Source: Candidatus Nyctobacter psychrophilus (GTDB taxonomy: Bacteria; Vulcanimicrobiota; Vulcanimicrobiia; Vulcanimicrobiales; Vulcanimicrobiaceae). From it: a DNA stretch of 42,263 nucleotides. Shown in pieces: positions 1 through 8,217 of the stretch. The notes beneath the pieces are model-generated. The model was not told the origin of the DNA. It saw only the letters and a program-made list of their open reading frames with translations, and made no database searches. Position numbers and translations under genes: made by a program. Position 1 is the stretch's first letter, and each line of letters begins with the position of its first letter. The DNA is taken from the NCBI GenBank assembly GCA_014305025.1, contig JACRTY010000028.1:1-42263 (forward strand), given 5' to 3'.

Positions 1-273
<273 letters not shown>

Positions 274-1091
274 CAACATCAGGGGTGATGTGGTGGAAAC
301 ACCATTTACTGAATCGGCTTATAACGGTGAACTCCGGCCGGCTCGTGGGCGAGCCGAGGACAATACCGTGGGAAGTCTATCGCCAATTCAAAGCGCCCTG
401 GTCGTCGGCTCATTGCTCGGCGACGGGGCAATGCGTTGCAAACTCAACGCATTACTCGAAATAAACCATTGCATGAAACAGAAAGCGTACGTCGATTGGA
501 AGTTCGACGTGTTGCGCAATTTGGTCGGGACTGCGCCTCGCGAACGAGCTGGAAACGGCACTCGGCGAGCGTACCGCTTCACGACCCTCTCCCGTCGCGA
601 ATTGACTCCGTTTTATCGGAGCTTCTATCGCGAAGGACGGAAAGTCGTACCAGCGGTGTCCCTTGAACCGCTAACGCTAGCGGTTTGGTTCATGGATGAC
701 GGAGCTAAGAGCTACAAAACGGTGTATTTGAACACCCAGCAATTCGCGTATGACGATCAACAAAGGTTGCTCGGAATGCTCGAAGAGCAGTGGAATTTCA
801 AGGCGTATCTCAATCGCGACAAGCAGTATCTTCGCATACGGTTGGCCGTTGAGAGCGCGGCGCGGTTTCGCGAGATCGTTCGACCGTATATCCGTCCGGA
901 GTTCGAGTACAAGTTGGCGATATGACCCCGTAACGACTGATCGATCGTGCATCGGTGCACGATTCGTGAGATGAAATCGCTGCCGCTTTTGCGGGAAATC
1001 AATCGAATTTCATCAGACGCCGACCCCTCGCTCGCAAACACGAGCAGGGTGAAGATATAGTCTGCGCCACGAGGAATCGTGGAGACACGCG
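274..1091 (+). ncRNA. Group I self-splicing intron in 23S rRNA
   Basis: An 818-nt insertion separates two continuous 23S segments. The boundaries obey group I rules: the 5' exon ends in U (273), the intron ends in G (1091), and exon bases 269-273 (CACCT) pair with an internal guide GGGTG at 283-287, giving the required U-G wobble at the splice site. The 3' core shows the P7 strands CAGAC (1014-1018) and GTCTG (1060-1064), with the typical GAAGATATAGTC string at 1051-1062. A P9-like hairpin CCACGA/TCGTGG with a GGAA loop lies at 1067-1082. A further hairpin GGCTCG/CGAGCC lies at 340-355. The intron carries the endonuclease gene at 368-925. The splice site would be equivalent to U2500/C2501, next to A2503. 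Subclass is not assigned. Confidence 0.9.
368..925 (+). CDS. LAGLIDADG homing endonuclease (intron-encoded)
   Basis: A 185-residue protein inside the group I intron. It has two LAGLIDADG-type motifs, VVGSLLGDG near residue 10 and LAVWFMDDG near residue 106, each ending in the acidic residue used for metal-dependent cleavage. This makes it a single-chain, two-motif enzyme rather than a homodimer. Such enzymes cut intronless alleles and drive intron homing, and some also act as maturases. The reading frame is open further upstream into the rRNA exon, but that part cannot be the protein. GTG at 368 is preferred because GAGGA (356-360) lies 7 nt upstream and the first motif follows directly. The frame is intact, so homing may be recent or still selected. 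Confidence 0.85.
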   Translation: MGSLSPIQSALVVGSLLGDGAMRCKLNALLEINHCMKQKAYVDWKFDVLRNLVGTAPRERAGNGTRRAYRFTTLSRRELTPFYRSFYREGRKVVPAVSLEPLTLAVWFMDDGAKSYKTVYLNTQQFAYDDQQRLLGMLEEQWNFKAYLNRDKQYLRIRLAVESAARFREIVRPYIRPEFEYKLAI

Positions 1092-1485
<394 letters not shown>

Positions 1486-1587
1486 TACGCAACGCTGTTG
1501 CTTTGGCACTGAAAGTTCTTCACTATGCAGCTTTCCGCTGCAGTCGCACTAGGAGCCGAGGCTCGTCGACTGTAGCGGGATCAGGTT

Positions 1588-1703
1588 TCTGGCGCCGATA
1601 GCGGCGGGGTTCCACCCGTTCCCATCCCGAACACGGCAGTTAAGACCGCCAGCGCCGATGGTAGTCGGACCGCAGGGTCCCTCGAGAGTAGGACAGCGCC
1701 AGA
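1588..1703 (+). rRNA. rrf: 5S rRNA
   Basis: A 116-nt 5S rRNA closed by the helix TCTGGCGC (1588-1595) / GCGCCAGA (1696-1703). It contains the conserved CCCATCCCGAACACGG loop region and CGCCGATGGTAGT. Helix II (GGCGG with CCGCC) is intact. It lies about 100 nt after the 23S end and is followed by a terminator, the standard end of an rrn operon. Confidence 0.95.
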
Positions 1704-1715
1704 TTACACGAACGA

Positions 1716-1743
1716 CCCGCCGCGGAAACGCCGGCGGGTTTTT
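1716..1743 (+). terminator. Rho-independent terminator of the rRNA operon
   Basis: The stem CCCGCCG (1716-1722) / CGGCGGG (1732-1738) has a 9-nt loop and is followed by five T residues. It lies 13 nt after 5S rRNA. An equivalent hairpin follows the second 5S copy. Confidence 0.85.
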
Positions 1744-2268
1744 CCGTTCGGCGGCGCGTTCCGCTATGTTAAGACGAGCTCGTCGTGCGCGATAAGACCA
1801 GCCTCGAATCTTCTGGCTTCGCAACGACTCGCTGAAGGTCCGGAAAACCTCGCCGCACCGTGATGCCCTCTACGCTGCTTCGTGCGTGTCCTTGAACGGG
1901 TTATAGGGGAGGCAAAAATGCATTAACTCCCGCTTTGAACCGATCCAGGGCGCTGACAACCTGCTCCGCAATCCGTCTGACGCGGCACTATTATCAAAGT
2001 CTCGTGGCTCTCAGATTTTATTGACTGACGGTTCCGAAGACGTAGCAACCGATGTCGGCAGCGCAATCAGCTTCCTCCCAAAGGTCCCCTAGTCGCCCTT
2101 TGTCAACCGCACGTCCGCCAGCTCGTCCAGCAATAACCGGAACGGTGATGGGGCCGACGATCGTGAATGACGCCATTGCACGGTTCCTACCGCCTTAGGT
2201 ATCCTGTGAAGCTGATGCGCCTTCGTGGACGGTTGGCCGCGGAAATCGTGAAGACTTGACAGCAGCGC
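1744..2268. other. Intergenic stretch with decayed coding remnants
   Basis: About 525 nt between the rrn terminator and the 3' end of the transketolase gene. Apart from the short minus-strand frame at 2018-2176 there is no convincing gene. Another short minus-strand frame around 1900-1990 reads AEQVVSALDRFKAG before a stop and may be debris of the same or another gene. No tRNA, CRISPR or clear terminator for the transketolase operon was seen. Confidence 0.5.
2018..2176 (-). pseudogene. Short ORF, possible N-terminal remnant of a conserved protein
   Basis: A 52-codon frame begins with ATG at 2176. An AGGA motif lies 8 nt upstream, which is unusually good initiation context for a random frame. 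It begins MASFTIVGPITVPV and contains GGRAVDKGRLGDLWEE and GCYVFGTVSQ, which resemble the start of a GIY-YIG-like conserved hypothetical family. That family assignment is from memory and weak. The frame stops just after the GCYVF element, so the rest of the domain is missing. It may be a truncated gene left by the rearrangement that placed this block between two rRNA tails. Confidence 0.35.
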
Positions 2269-3312
2269 TTACGCCCGCTTGCGTTCCAGCACGCGCAACG
2301 CCGCGCGCTCGATCGCGGGCGCATCCATTTCGTAGAGCGCGATTAGCTCGTCCGGCTCGCCGGACTGGCCGAATTTGTCCTGCACGCCGACGAACTCAAT
2401 CGGCACCGGGCGCTCGCGCGCGAGTAGCTCGGCGACGCACGAACCCATCCCGCCGTGAACCTGATGCTCCTCGACGGTGACGACGGCGCCGCACCGCTCG
2501 GCGGCCCCGACGATGCTAGCGTCGTCCATCGGCTTGATGGTGTGGTTGTTGACGACCATGCACTCGATGTTGCGTTCTCGTGCGAGCGTCTCGGCCGCGA
2601 CGAGTGCGTTGTGCACGAGCACGCCGCAGGCGACGATAGCAACGTCGCGGCCTTCGCGAAATATCTGCGCCTTGCCGATCTCGAACGGCGTCTCTTCGGT
2701 CGTGATGATCGGCGACTTCGCTCGCCCGAAGCGCAGGTACGTAGGGCCCCAGCGCTCGGCGACGGCCAGCGTGGCCTTGCGCGTTTGCACCGAGTCGCAG
2801 GGCACGACGACCGTCATGTTCGGGATCGTCCGCATGATCGCGATGTCCTCAATCGCCTGATGGGTCGCGCCGTCAGGGCCGACGGACACGCCGGCGTGGG
2901 CGCCCGCAATCTTCACGTTGGTTTCGTTGAGGGCCATGTTCGTGCGGACTTGCTCCCACGCGCGCCCGGGGCAGAACATTGCGTAGGATGCGACGAACGG
3001 GACCTTTCCGGCCATCGCCAGCCCGGCGCTCATCGCGACGAGGAGCTGCTCCTGCACGCCGATCTCGATGAAACGCTCGGGGAAGGCCTCGCTGAAGGCC
3101 TGCATCCGGGTCGACTCGACGAGGTCCGCGCACACTGCGACGACATCGCGATTGCGCCGCGCCGCCTCCACGAGCCCCTCGCCGAACCCGTCACGCGTCG
3201 GCTTCTGCGCGACCTTGGCTCCGTTCGCGTACCCGACGAGCTGCATCGACTCGCCATCGGAGACCTCGCGCCCCCTTGTCTGCGCCTCGCTGATCGTTTC
3301 GACCTCACGCAT
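2269..3312 (-). CDS. Transketolase, C-terminal subunit
   Basis: A 347-residue protein matching the second half of split transketolases: the pyrimidine-binding domain followed by the C-terminal domain. The family pattern is clear: FIEIGVQEQ (the conserved Glu that activates thiamine diphosphate), FVASYAMFCPGRAWEQ, and GPDGATHQAIEDIAIMR. It would act with the N-terminal subunit encoded immediately upstream in the non-oxidative pentose phosphate pathway. The start is ATG 3312, with AGGGAG 8 nt upstream and an 8-nt overlap with the upstream stop. An ATG at 3339 is possible but has no such site. Synthesis is probably translationally coupled to the N-terminal subunit. Confidence 0.9.
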   Translation of the reverse strand: MREVETISEAQTRGREVSDGESMQLVGYANGAKVAQKPTRDGFGEGLVEAARRNRDVVAVCADLVESTRMQAFSEAFPERFIEIGVQEQLLVAMSAGLAMAGKVPFVASYAMFCPGRAWEQVRTNMALNETNVKIAGAHAGVSVGPDGATHQAIEDIAIMRTIPNMTVVVPCDSVQTRKATLAVAERWGPTYLRFGRAKSPIITTEETPFEIGKAQIFREGRDVAIVACGVLVHNALVAAETLARERNIECMVVNNHTIKPMDDASIVGAAERCGAVVTVEEHQVHGGMGSCVAELLARERPVPIEFVGVQDKFGQSGEPDELIALYEMDAPAIERAALRVLERKRA

Positions 3313-4195
3313 CCGCGGATCTCCCTGCGGCGCCGGCATTCGCTGGCAACGGGCTTCCGTTGGGCGCGGGCTGGAGCTCGCGCAGCGCGATCGCGGCCTC
3401 CTCCTTGGTCGGCGGCTTGCCGTGCCAAAGGTAATCGTTTTCCATGAACGAGACGCCCTTACCGGGAAGCGTGTGCGCGATCAGCACGGTCGGCTTACCT
3501 TTGAATCGTTGCGCGCGCTCGAGCGCGTCGACGACCGCCGCGACGTCGTTCCCATCGCACTCTTCGACGTTCCAGTTGAAGGCCTCATACTTCGCGGCGA
3601 GCGGCTCGAGCGGCATCACGCGTTCCGTCGACCCGTCGATCTGGATGATGTTGCGGTCGACGATGCACGTGACGTTGTCGAGTCTGTTCTTGGCGCCGAA
3701 CATCACCGCTTCCCAATGTAGGCCGCATTGGTGTTCGGCATCGGACGTCACGCAATAGACGCGCCAGCTCTTGCCGTCCATCTTGGCGGCGTATCCGAGC
3801 CCGCACGACTGCGCGAGTCCCTCGCCGAGTGGCCCGGACGTTGACTCGGATCCCGGGAGCCGCACCCGCTCCGGGTGCCCCTGCAGCCGCGTCCCCAGCT
3901 TGCGCAGCGTTCGCAGCTCCTCGCGCGGGAAATAGCCGGCCTCGGCCATCGCCGCGTAGCGTACGGGGCAAATGTGTCCGCACGACAGTAACAGGCGGTC
4001 GCGCTCCTCCCACTCGGGGTTTTGCGGGTCGTGACGCAGCACCGCGAAGTAGAGCGCGGCGAAGACGTCCGCCATATCGAGCGGCCCTGCGGTGTGACCC
4101 GATTTCGCCTCGACGAGCATCTCGATGATGTCGCGGCGGATGGCGAGCGCGCGCTCTTCGAGCTCGGCCGTCTGCGGCCGCGAGATCGTTTCCAT
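3305..4195 (-). CDS. Transketolase, N-terminal subunit
   Basis: A 296-residue thiamine-diphosphate-binding half of a split transketolase. It shows GHTAGPLDMADVFAALYF near the N-terminus, SGPLGEGLAQSCGLGYA, and the cofactor segment SDAEHQCGLHWEA ... IVDRN.IQIDG. The usual GDGE start of the TPP motif is SDAE here, with the acidic residue kept. ATG 4195 has AGGGAG 6 nt upstream. The gene overlaps the C-terminal subunit by 8 nt. It supplies the diphosphate-binding half of the active site; both subunits are needed. Confidence 0.9.
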   Translation of the reverse strand: METISRPQTAELEERALAIRRDIIEMLVEAKSGHTAGPLDMADVFAALYFAVLRHDPQNPEWEERDRLLLSCGHICPVRYAAMAEAGYFPREELRTLRKLGTRLQGHPERVRLPGSESTSGPLGEGLAQSCGLGYAAKMDGKSWRVYCVTSDAEHQCGLHWEAVMFGAKNRLDNVTCIVDRNIIQIDGSTERVMPLEPLAAKYEAFNWNVEECDGNDVAAVVDALERAQRFKGKPTVLIAHTLPGKGVSFMENDYLWHGKPPTKEEAAIALRELQPAPNGSPLPANAGAAGRSADA

Positions 4196-4678
4196 GCAAA
4201 TCTCCCTTCCGCGAAAAGCCGTCCGTTCCGCCCCTCAAGCGGGCCGCGAACGCACGGTCTCCGCTCTTTTGCAGCATGCTCGCGCGCAGGACAGATGGAG
4301 ACGCTCGCCCCGAGAAACTCACCGTCGTCCGTGACGACTCTTGGGCGACGACATCCAACCAGCACCTCAACTTCCGCGTAGGCGAGCACGTGGCTCGCAC
4401 AACGACACGTATGGACCGATCCCCGCAGTATCGCTTCGATGTGGTCAGCGAGTCATGCGAGCTCGTATTCCCCGATGCTCGGCGGCGGCGCCAGGCGTAG
4501 GGGCGCCGCTGTGCGTGCCCCTGCTATTCCACCGTGGTTGGTTTCGCACGCAGTGGCTCGGCAGTCGGTCGATAAACGGCGGACGTACCGTTCCTTGGAA
4601 GGCGGTAGTTCGCGATCTTGGTACGTGCGTGGCGCATCATGACGACGCGGAGAGGGGGTGCGTCTTTCCGGTAGCGCG
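4196..4678. other. Intergenic stretch, nothing recognised
   Basis: About 480 nt between the transketolase start and the aminotransferase stop, both on the minus strand. It must hold the transketolase promoter and leader and the aminotransferase 3' end. No coding frame shows a protein-like sequence; the open frames are composition artefacts. No riboswitch consensus, T-box core or T-tract terminator was recognised. Confidence 0.5.
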
Positions 4679-5866
4679 TTACCCCTTGAAGCGAGGTAGG
4701 GCCGTGCGCAACCGGTCGAGCGCGGTCGCGATGTGCTCAAGCGACGCCGCGTACGAAAAGCGCAGATAGCCGCGGCCGGCAGCGCCGAACGACGAGCCGG
4801 CCAACCCCGCGACGTGCGCGTCGTCGAGAAGATAGGTCGCCAGCGCCTTGTCGTCGGTCGTGAAGCGCGACACGTTGGGGAACACGTAAAACGCACCGGC
4901 CGGCGTCTGGCAGGTGACGCCGGGGATTGAGTTTAGCCCCGCGACGATCGCGTCGCGGCGCACGCGAAACTCTTCGACCATCTGCTTCACCGGCTCGTCG
5001 GGGCCCTCGAGTGCCTCGATCCCGGCATGCTGCACGAAGGTCGCGACGCACGAGAAGGTGTTGTTGTTGAAGAGCGTGACGTTGCGCGCAATGTGCGCGG
5101 GCATGATCCCGTAGCCCAGCCGCCAGCCTGTCATTGCGTAGGCTTTCGAGAAGCCGTCGACGATGATCGTGCGCTCGCGCATCTCGGGAAGCGATGCGAT
5201 CGAGACGAAGTCGCCGTCGTAGAGATTGCGGCAGTAGATTTCGTCGGCGATGACCAGCACGTCGTTGCGGATTGCGAGCTCGGCGATCGTCTCGAGGTCC
5301 TCGCGCGTCAGCACGCCGCCGGTCGGATTGTGCGGAGAGTTGATGACGAGCAGTTTCGTACGCGGGGATATGCGCGCCGCCAGCTCGTCAAGGTCGAGCC
5401 GAAAGCCGGTGCGCTCGAGCAGCGGCACCGCGATCGCGTTCGCCCCGAGATACGACGCGCAGGAGGCGTACGCGGGATACGCCGGGTCGGCATAGACCAT
5501 CTCGTCGCCGGGGTCAAGCAGAGCGCTCAGCGTGTTCCAGATGAGTGGTTTTGCGCCGGGCGTGATCACGACTTCCTCGCGCGCGAACGGCGCCATCCCG
5601 CGCAGCTTCGCCGCGTATGCGGCGACCGTGTCGCGCAGATCCGCGATCCCGGCCGAGGGTGTGTAGTGCGACTCGTTTCCCTCGATCGCCGCGATCGCCG
5701 CGCGCTTGATGTGCTCAGGGGTATTAAAGTCGGGCTCGCCGATCTCAAGGTGGACGACGTGGTGGCCCTGCGCCTCGAGCTCGCGCGCCCGGGCCAGCAC
5801 CTCGAAGGCGCTCTCGCGCCCAAGTCGCGAGACGGCCGCAGACTCTGGGAGTGGCGTCGTAATCAT
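4679..5866 (-). CDS. Class I pyridoxal-phosphate aminotransferase (aspartate aminotransferase-like)
   Basis: A 395-residue fold-type I aminotransferase of typical length. It shows EIGEPDFNTPEHI near the N-terminus, the Asn of NSPHNPTGGVLT, the Asp and Tyr of IADEIYC, and the PLP lysine in SKAYAMTGWRLGYG. A C-terminal Arg in YLRFSY would bind the substrate carboxylate. Subfamily features suggest an aspartate or aromatic aminotransferase, but specificity cannot be read from sequence. Since HppD, HmgA and FahA occur in the window, tyrosine transamination is a possible role, though the gene is not linked to them. ATG 5866 has no strong ribosome site. It lies within the block bracketed by the two rRNA tails. 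Confidence 0.88.
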   Translation of the reverse strand: MITTPLPESAAVSRLGRESAFEVLARARELEAQGHHVVHLEIGEPDFNTPEHIKRAAIAAIEGNESHYTPSAGIADLRDTVAAYAAKLRGMAPFAREEVVITPGAKPLIWNTLSALLDPGDEMVYADPAYPAYASCASYLGANAIAVPLLERTGFRLDLDELAARISPRTKLLVINSPHNPTGGVLTREDLETIAELAIRNDVLVIADEIYCRNLYDGDFVSIASLPEMRERTIIVDGFSKAYAMTGWRLGYGIMPAHIARNVTLFNNNTFSCVATFVQHAGIEALEGPDEPVKQMVEEFRVRRDAIVAGLNSIPGVTCQTPAGAFYVFPNVSRFTTDDKALATYLLDDAHVAGLAGSSFGAAGRGYLRFSYAASLEHIATALDRLRTALPRFKG

Positions 5867-6230
5867 GGTGAAACCCGCTTTCGCGAAACGTTTGGGCGAA
5901 CCTCGGCCGTGTCCAGACGGCGGCGACCGCCCTACACGACGTCGCGTAGAGATCCGCGGCGTCCGCAGCTCTCAAGCGACGAGCTACTCGAGACTGCGAT
6001 CCCGCTCGTAGTGTTAGAAGCGAGAGCTTGGGCGTCGGCAGGCCGCTCGTGGGACTACCACGTTGATAGGCCGGGGAAAGGCGAGCAATCGCTGAAGCTA
6101 ACCGGTACTAATCGCCCGGATACTTTATTACGCAACGCTGTTGCTTTGGCACTGAAAGTTCTTCACTATGCAGCTTTCCGCTGCAGTCGCACTAGGAGCC
6201 GAGGCTCGTCGACTGTAGCGGGATCAGGTT

Positions 6231-6344
6231 TCTGGCGCCGATAGCGGGGGGTTCCACCCGTTCCCATCCCGAACAGCGGGTTAGGGCTGGGTGTGTCGGT
6301 GGTAGTCGGACCGCAGGATCCCTGGAGAGTAGGACAGTGCCAGA
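6231..6344 (+). pseudogene. Degenerate 5S rRNA copy
   Basis: This 114-nt copy keeps the 5' half (TCTGGCGCCGATAGCG, CCCATCCCGAACA) and the 3' half (GGTAGTCGGACCGCAGGATCC, GTGCCAGA) of the 5S at 1588. The segment corresponding to ACCGCCAGCGCCGATGG is replaced by a run of substitutions (GCTGGGTGTGTCGGTGG), and bases near the 5' strand of helix II are deleted. Helix II can no longer form (GGGGG against TGGGT), while the closing helix and terminator remain. It has no 23S gene in front. Most likely a pseudogene; a divergent but transcribed variant cannot be excluded. Confidence 0.7.
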
Positions 6345-6356
6345 TTATAACGACGA

Positions 6357-6388
6357 GCCCGCCGCGCGAACAACGCCGGCGGGCTTTT
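6357..6388 (+). terminator. Rho-independent terminator after the 5S copy
   Basis: The stem GCCCGCCG (6357-6364) / CGGCGGGC (6377-6384) is followed by TTTT. It is the duplicate of the terminator at 1716-1743, with one additional closing base pair. Confidence 0.75.
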
Positions 6389-6550
6389 CGCTTAAGTGCG
6401 GCCCGATGCTGCAGCGGCCCGCCGCGCGGACCCGCCGCGGTGCGACGCGCGAATGCCATTCCTCGCGTATACGATATCCCCAGCTTATCCGCTATTCTTT
6501 GCAGTTGTTCGCAAGGTCGCGTCATTGCTGGTTCGAATCCAAGGCCGGTC

Positions 6551-7165
6551 ATGCGCGTCGATAACCTACACTCGATTGAAGGCAACCGCGACCCCGCCAT
6601 CGACGTCTTGCGCATCGTACCGAGCGACCGGCGAGTAACGCTCGAGCTTGCGGCCAGGCGCAATCGCGGCCGCGCCAACTGGGTCTTTGCGCTGGCATTT
6701 GTTTTTACGAGCGTCGCGCTACTCTTTCGTCGCTTCGGGCAAATCGCGCGAGCCCGCACGCCGGCGTCGCTCGATGAGGTGCAGGCGGCGATCGATGCCG
6801 GGAATCGCACGTACCTGGCCGCGCTGGAAGCGGGGGATGCGCGTGCGTACGCGTCGGTCTTTACGCAAGACGCCGTTTCCATGCCCGCGCGTGGGCGGCT
6901 AGTACGGGGGCGCGCCACGATCGAAGCGTCCATCGCGGATGCGTTCAAGACCATGCGCTTTACGAACGGTTCGCTGACATCATCACAGATGCACGTCGAC
7001 GGCGACACCGCGTACGAAATCGGCGATTATGCGTTCGACGTGGCGACGGATGGCGCGCGGCAACACCTGGCCGGCCGCTATCTGGTCGTCTGGCGAAGAG
7101 AAGGGCCGGCCTGGAAAATTGCCGTCGATTCTTCCCAGCCCAACGCTCCCGAACCAGGCTCCTGA
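6551..7165 (+). CDS. Membrane-anchored SnoaL/DUF4440-like (NTF2-fold) protein
   Basis: A 204-residue protein starting at ATG 6551 (AAGG 6 nt upstream). A single hydrophobic segment, WVFALAFVFTSVALLF, lies near residues 38-54. It is followed by a domain with the NTF2-like pattern: AIDAGNRTYLAALEAGDARAYA, a central DGDTAYEIGDYAF strand, and GRYLVVWRREGPAWKIAVD. This fits a DUF4440/SnoaL-like domain outside the membrane. No substrate can be assigned. Its 3' end overlaps that of the convergent diguanylate cyclase gene by 88 nt. The frame stays open upstream into the 5S copy, which is chance. Confidence 0.6.
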   Translation: MRVDNLHSIEGNRDPAIDVLRIVPSDRRVTLELAARRNRGRANWVFALAFVFTSVALLFRRFGQIARARTPASLDEVQAAIDAGNRTYLAALEAGDARAYASVFTQDAVSMPARGRLVRGRATIEASIADAFKTMRFTNGSLTSSQMHVDGDTAYEIGDYAFDVATDGARQHLAGRYLVVWRREGPAWKIAVDSSQPNAPEPGS

Positions 7166-8217
7166 CGGGGAGAGGGCGCGAAGCTGAATCCGTTTTTCCC
7201 GCGCTTTTTCGTCGTGTAGAGAGCGCGATCGGCGGCACCCATGAGCTCTGCAGCGTTCGTTGCGTCGTCGGGAAGTAATGCGACGCCGAGGGAGCAGCGC
7301 AGGCCGCGATCGCGCATTGAACAAGCAAGTCGTTCGACCAGTGCGCGTGCCAGCACGGTCTCGACATCGACCAGTAGGACGATGAACTCATCCCCGGCGT
7401 AGCGCGCGACGACGTCTTGCGGGCGAGAGTTGGCTTGCAACGTATGCGCCAACTCGCATAACACTGCATCACCGCCAGCGTGCCCATGCGTGTCGTTGAT
7501 CGCCTTGAAGTCATCAACGTCGATCAGGACGTAGGCCAGGGAGCGGCCGTGGCGGCGCGCCGTTTCGATCTCGTCGCGTAGCCGCTCACCGAACGCGCGC
7601 CGATTGAAGAGTCCCGTCAGCGGATCGCGGGTCGCCAGTTCTTGGGTCTGCGTCAGGAGTGTGACGTTGTCGAGGGCGACGGCGGCGATGGTCCCGAGCG
7701 CCCGAACCAACGCCGCCTCTCCTTCGCGCGGCACGACGCTCGAATGGCCGTCGGCGTACAATGTGCCGTGCATCCGCTCGCCCCGCACGAGCGCCGTCAC
7801 GACGTACCAATTGCGCGTATCGACGAGGGGCGCCGACAGTTCACCAGCGCGGCCCACCCCATCGGCGCTTGGATCGTTGAGAGCGTGCAGGAGGGCGCTG
7901 CCGCGGCGCAGCTCTGCGATCTCTGTGCACGGTTCGACCGCGCCGTCGACGACTTGAAAGCGCGCTTGCGCGTCGCCGCCCGGGGCGCCGGCAGCGAAGT
8001 AAATGGCCCGTGAAAAGCCGAGCGGAGCGTACGCGGCCTCCAGCATCGCGGCGACCACCTCGTTATGCGTGCGCTTGTGCGCCAAGGTGGTGAAGGCGTG
8101 TTGCAATTCTCCGAGCAGGCGGGCTTGATCGCAGGCGTCGGCGCATTCGCGTTCGAGTTCCGCGAGGCGCCCGGCCAACACGCGCGCGGAGCGCCGCTCG
8201 GCGTCGAGTTCGCGCAT
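7078..8217 (-). CDS. GAF-GGDEF diguanylate cyclase
   Basis: About 379 residues. A coiled-coil-prone N-terminus (MRELDAERRSARVLAGRLAELERE) leads into a GAF-like sensory domain and then a GGDEF domain beginning DPLTGLFNRRAFGERL. The signature is AGDEF, which is compatible with activity, and the inhibitory I-site RPQD sits five residues before it, so c-di-GMP feedback inhibition is expected. It is the last gene of the pilus operon, suggesting local c-di-GMP control of piliation. ATG 8217 is the best start but lies inside the preceding pilT frame. The C-terminal 30 residues run past the normal domain end and overlap the convergent gene. Confidence 0.85.
   Translation of the reverse strand: MRELDAERRSARVLAGRLAELERECADACDQARLLGELQHAFTTLAHKRTHNEVVAAMLEAAYAPLGFSRAIYFAAGAPGGDAQARFQVVDGAVEPCTEIAELRRGSALLHALNDPSADGVGRAGELSAPLVDTRNWYVVTALVRGERMHGTLYADGHSSVVPREGEAALVRALGTIAAVALDNVTLLTQTQELATRDPLTGLFNRRAFGERLRDEIETARRHGRSLAYVLIDVDDFKAINDTHGHAGGDAVLCELAHTLQANSRPQDVVARYAGDEFIVLLVDVETVLARALVERLACSMRDRGLRCSLGVALLPDDATNAAELMGAADRALYTTKKRGKNGFSFAPSPRQEPGSGALGWEESTAIFQAGPSLRQTTR

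Larger units (their letters stand above)
6048..6388 (+). repeat. Long direct repeat, copy 2 (detached rRNA operon tail)
   Basis: A second copy of 1399-1743: about 80 nt of the 23S 3' end, the whole spacer, a 5S-like sequence and the terminator. There is no 23S gene upstream; the region before it (5867-6047) is the aminotransferase 5' flank. The spacer is essentially identical to copy 1, so the duplication is recent or kept alike by gene conversion. The 5S is nevertheless altered. The two repeats bracket the transketolase-aminotransferase block. Confidence 0.88.

Noticed and set aside
2455..3447. Long plus-strand open frame across the transketolase genes
   Set aside because: It is antisense to two well-supported genes, Arg/His/Asp-rich, with no family features. 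It is a GC-rich shadow frame.
5027..6244. 405-codon plus-strand frame running through the aminotransferase antisense and into the second rRNA tail
   Set aside because: Its two halves are an antisense shadow and rRNA sequence. It has no protein-like features.
6505..6555. tRNA-like T-arm GGTTCGAATCC before the NTF2-like gene
   Set aside because: Only three of five T-stem pairs form, and no matching acceptor, D-arm or anticodon arm lies upstream. At most a 3' fragment or chance.
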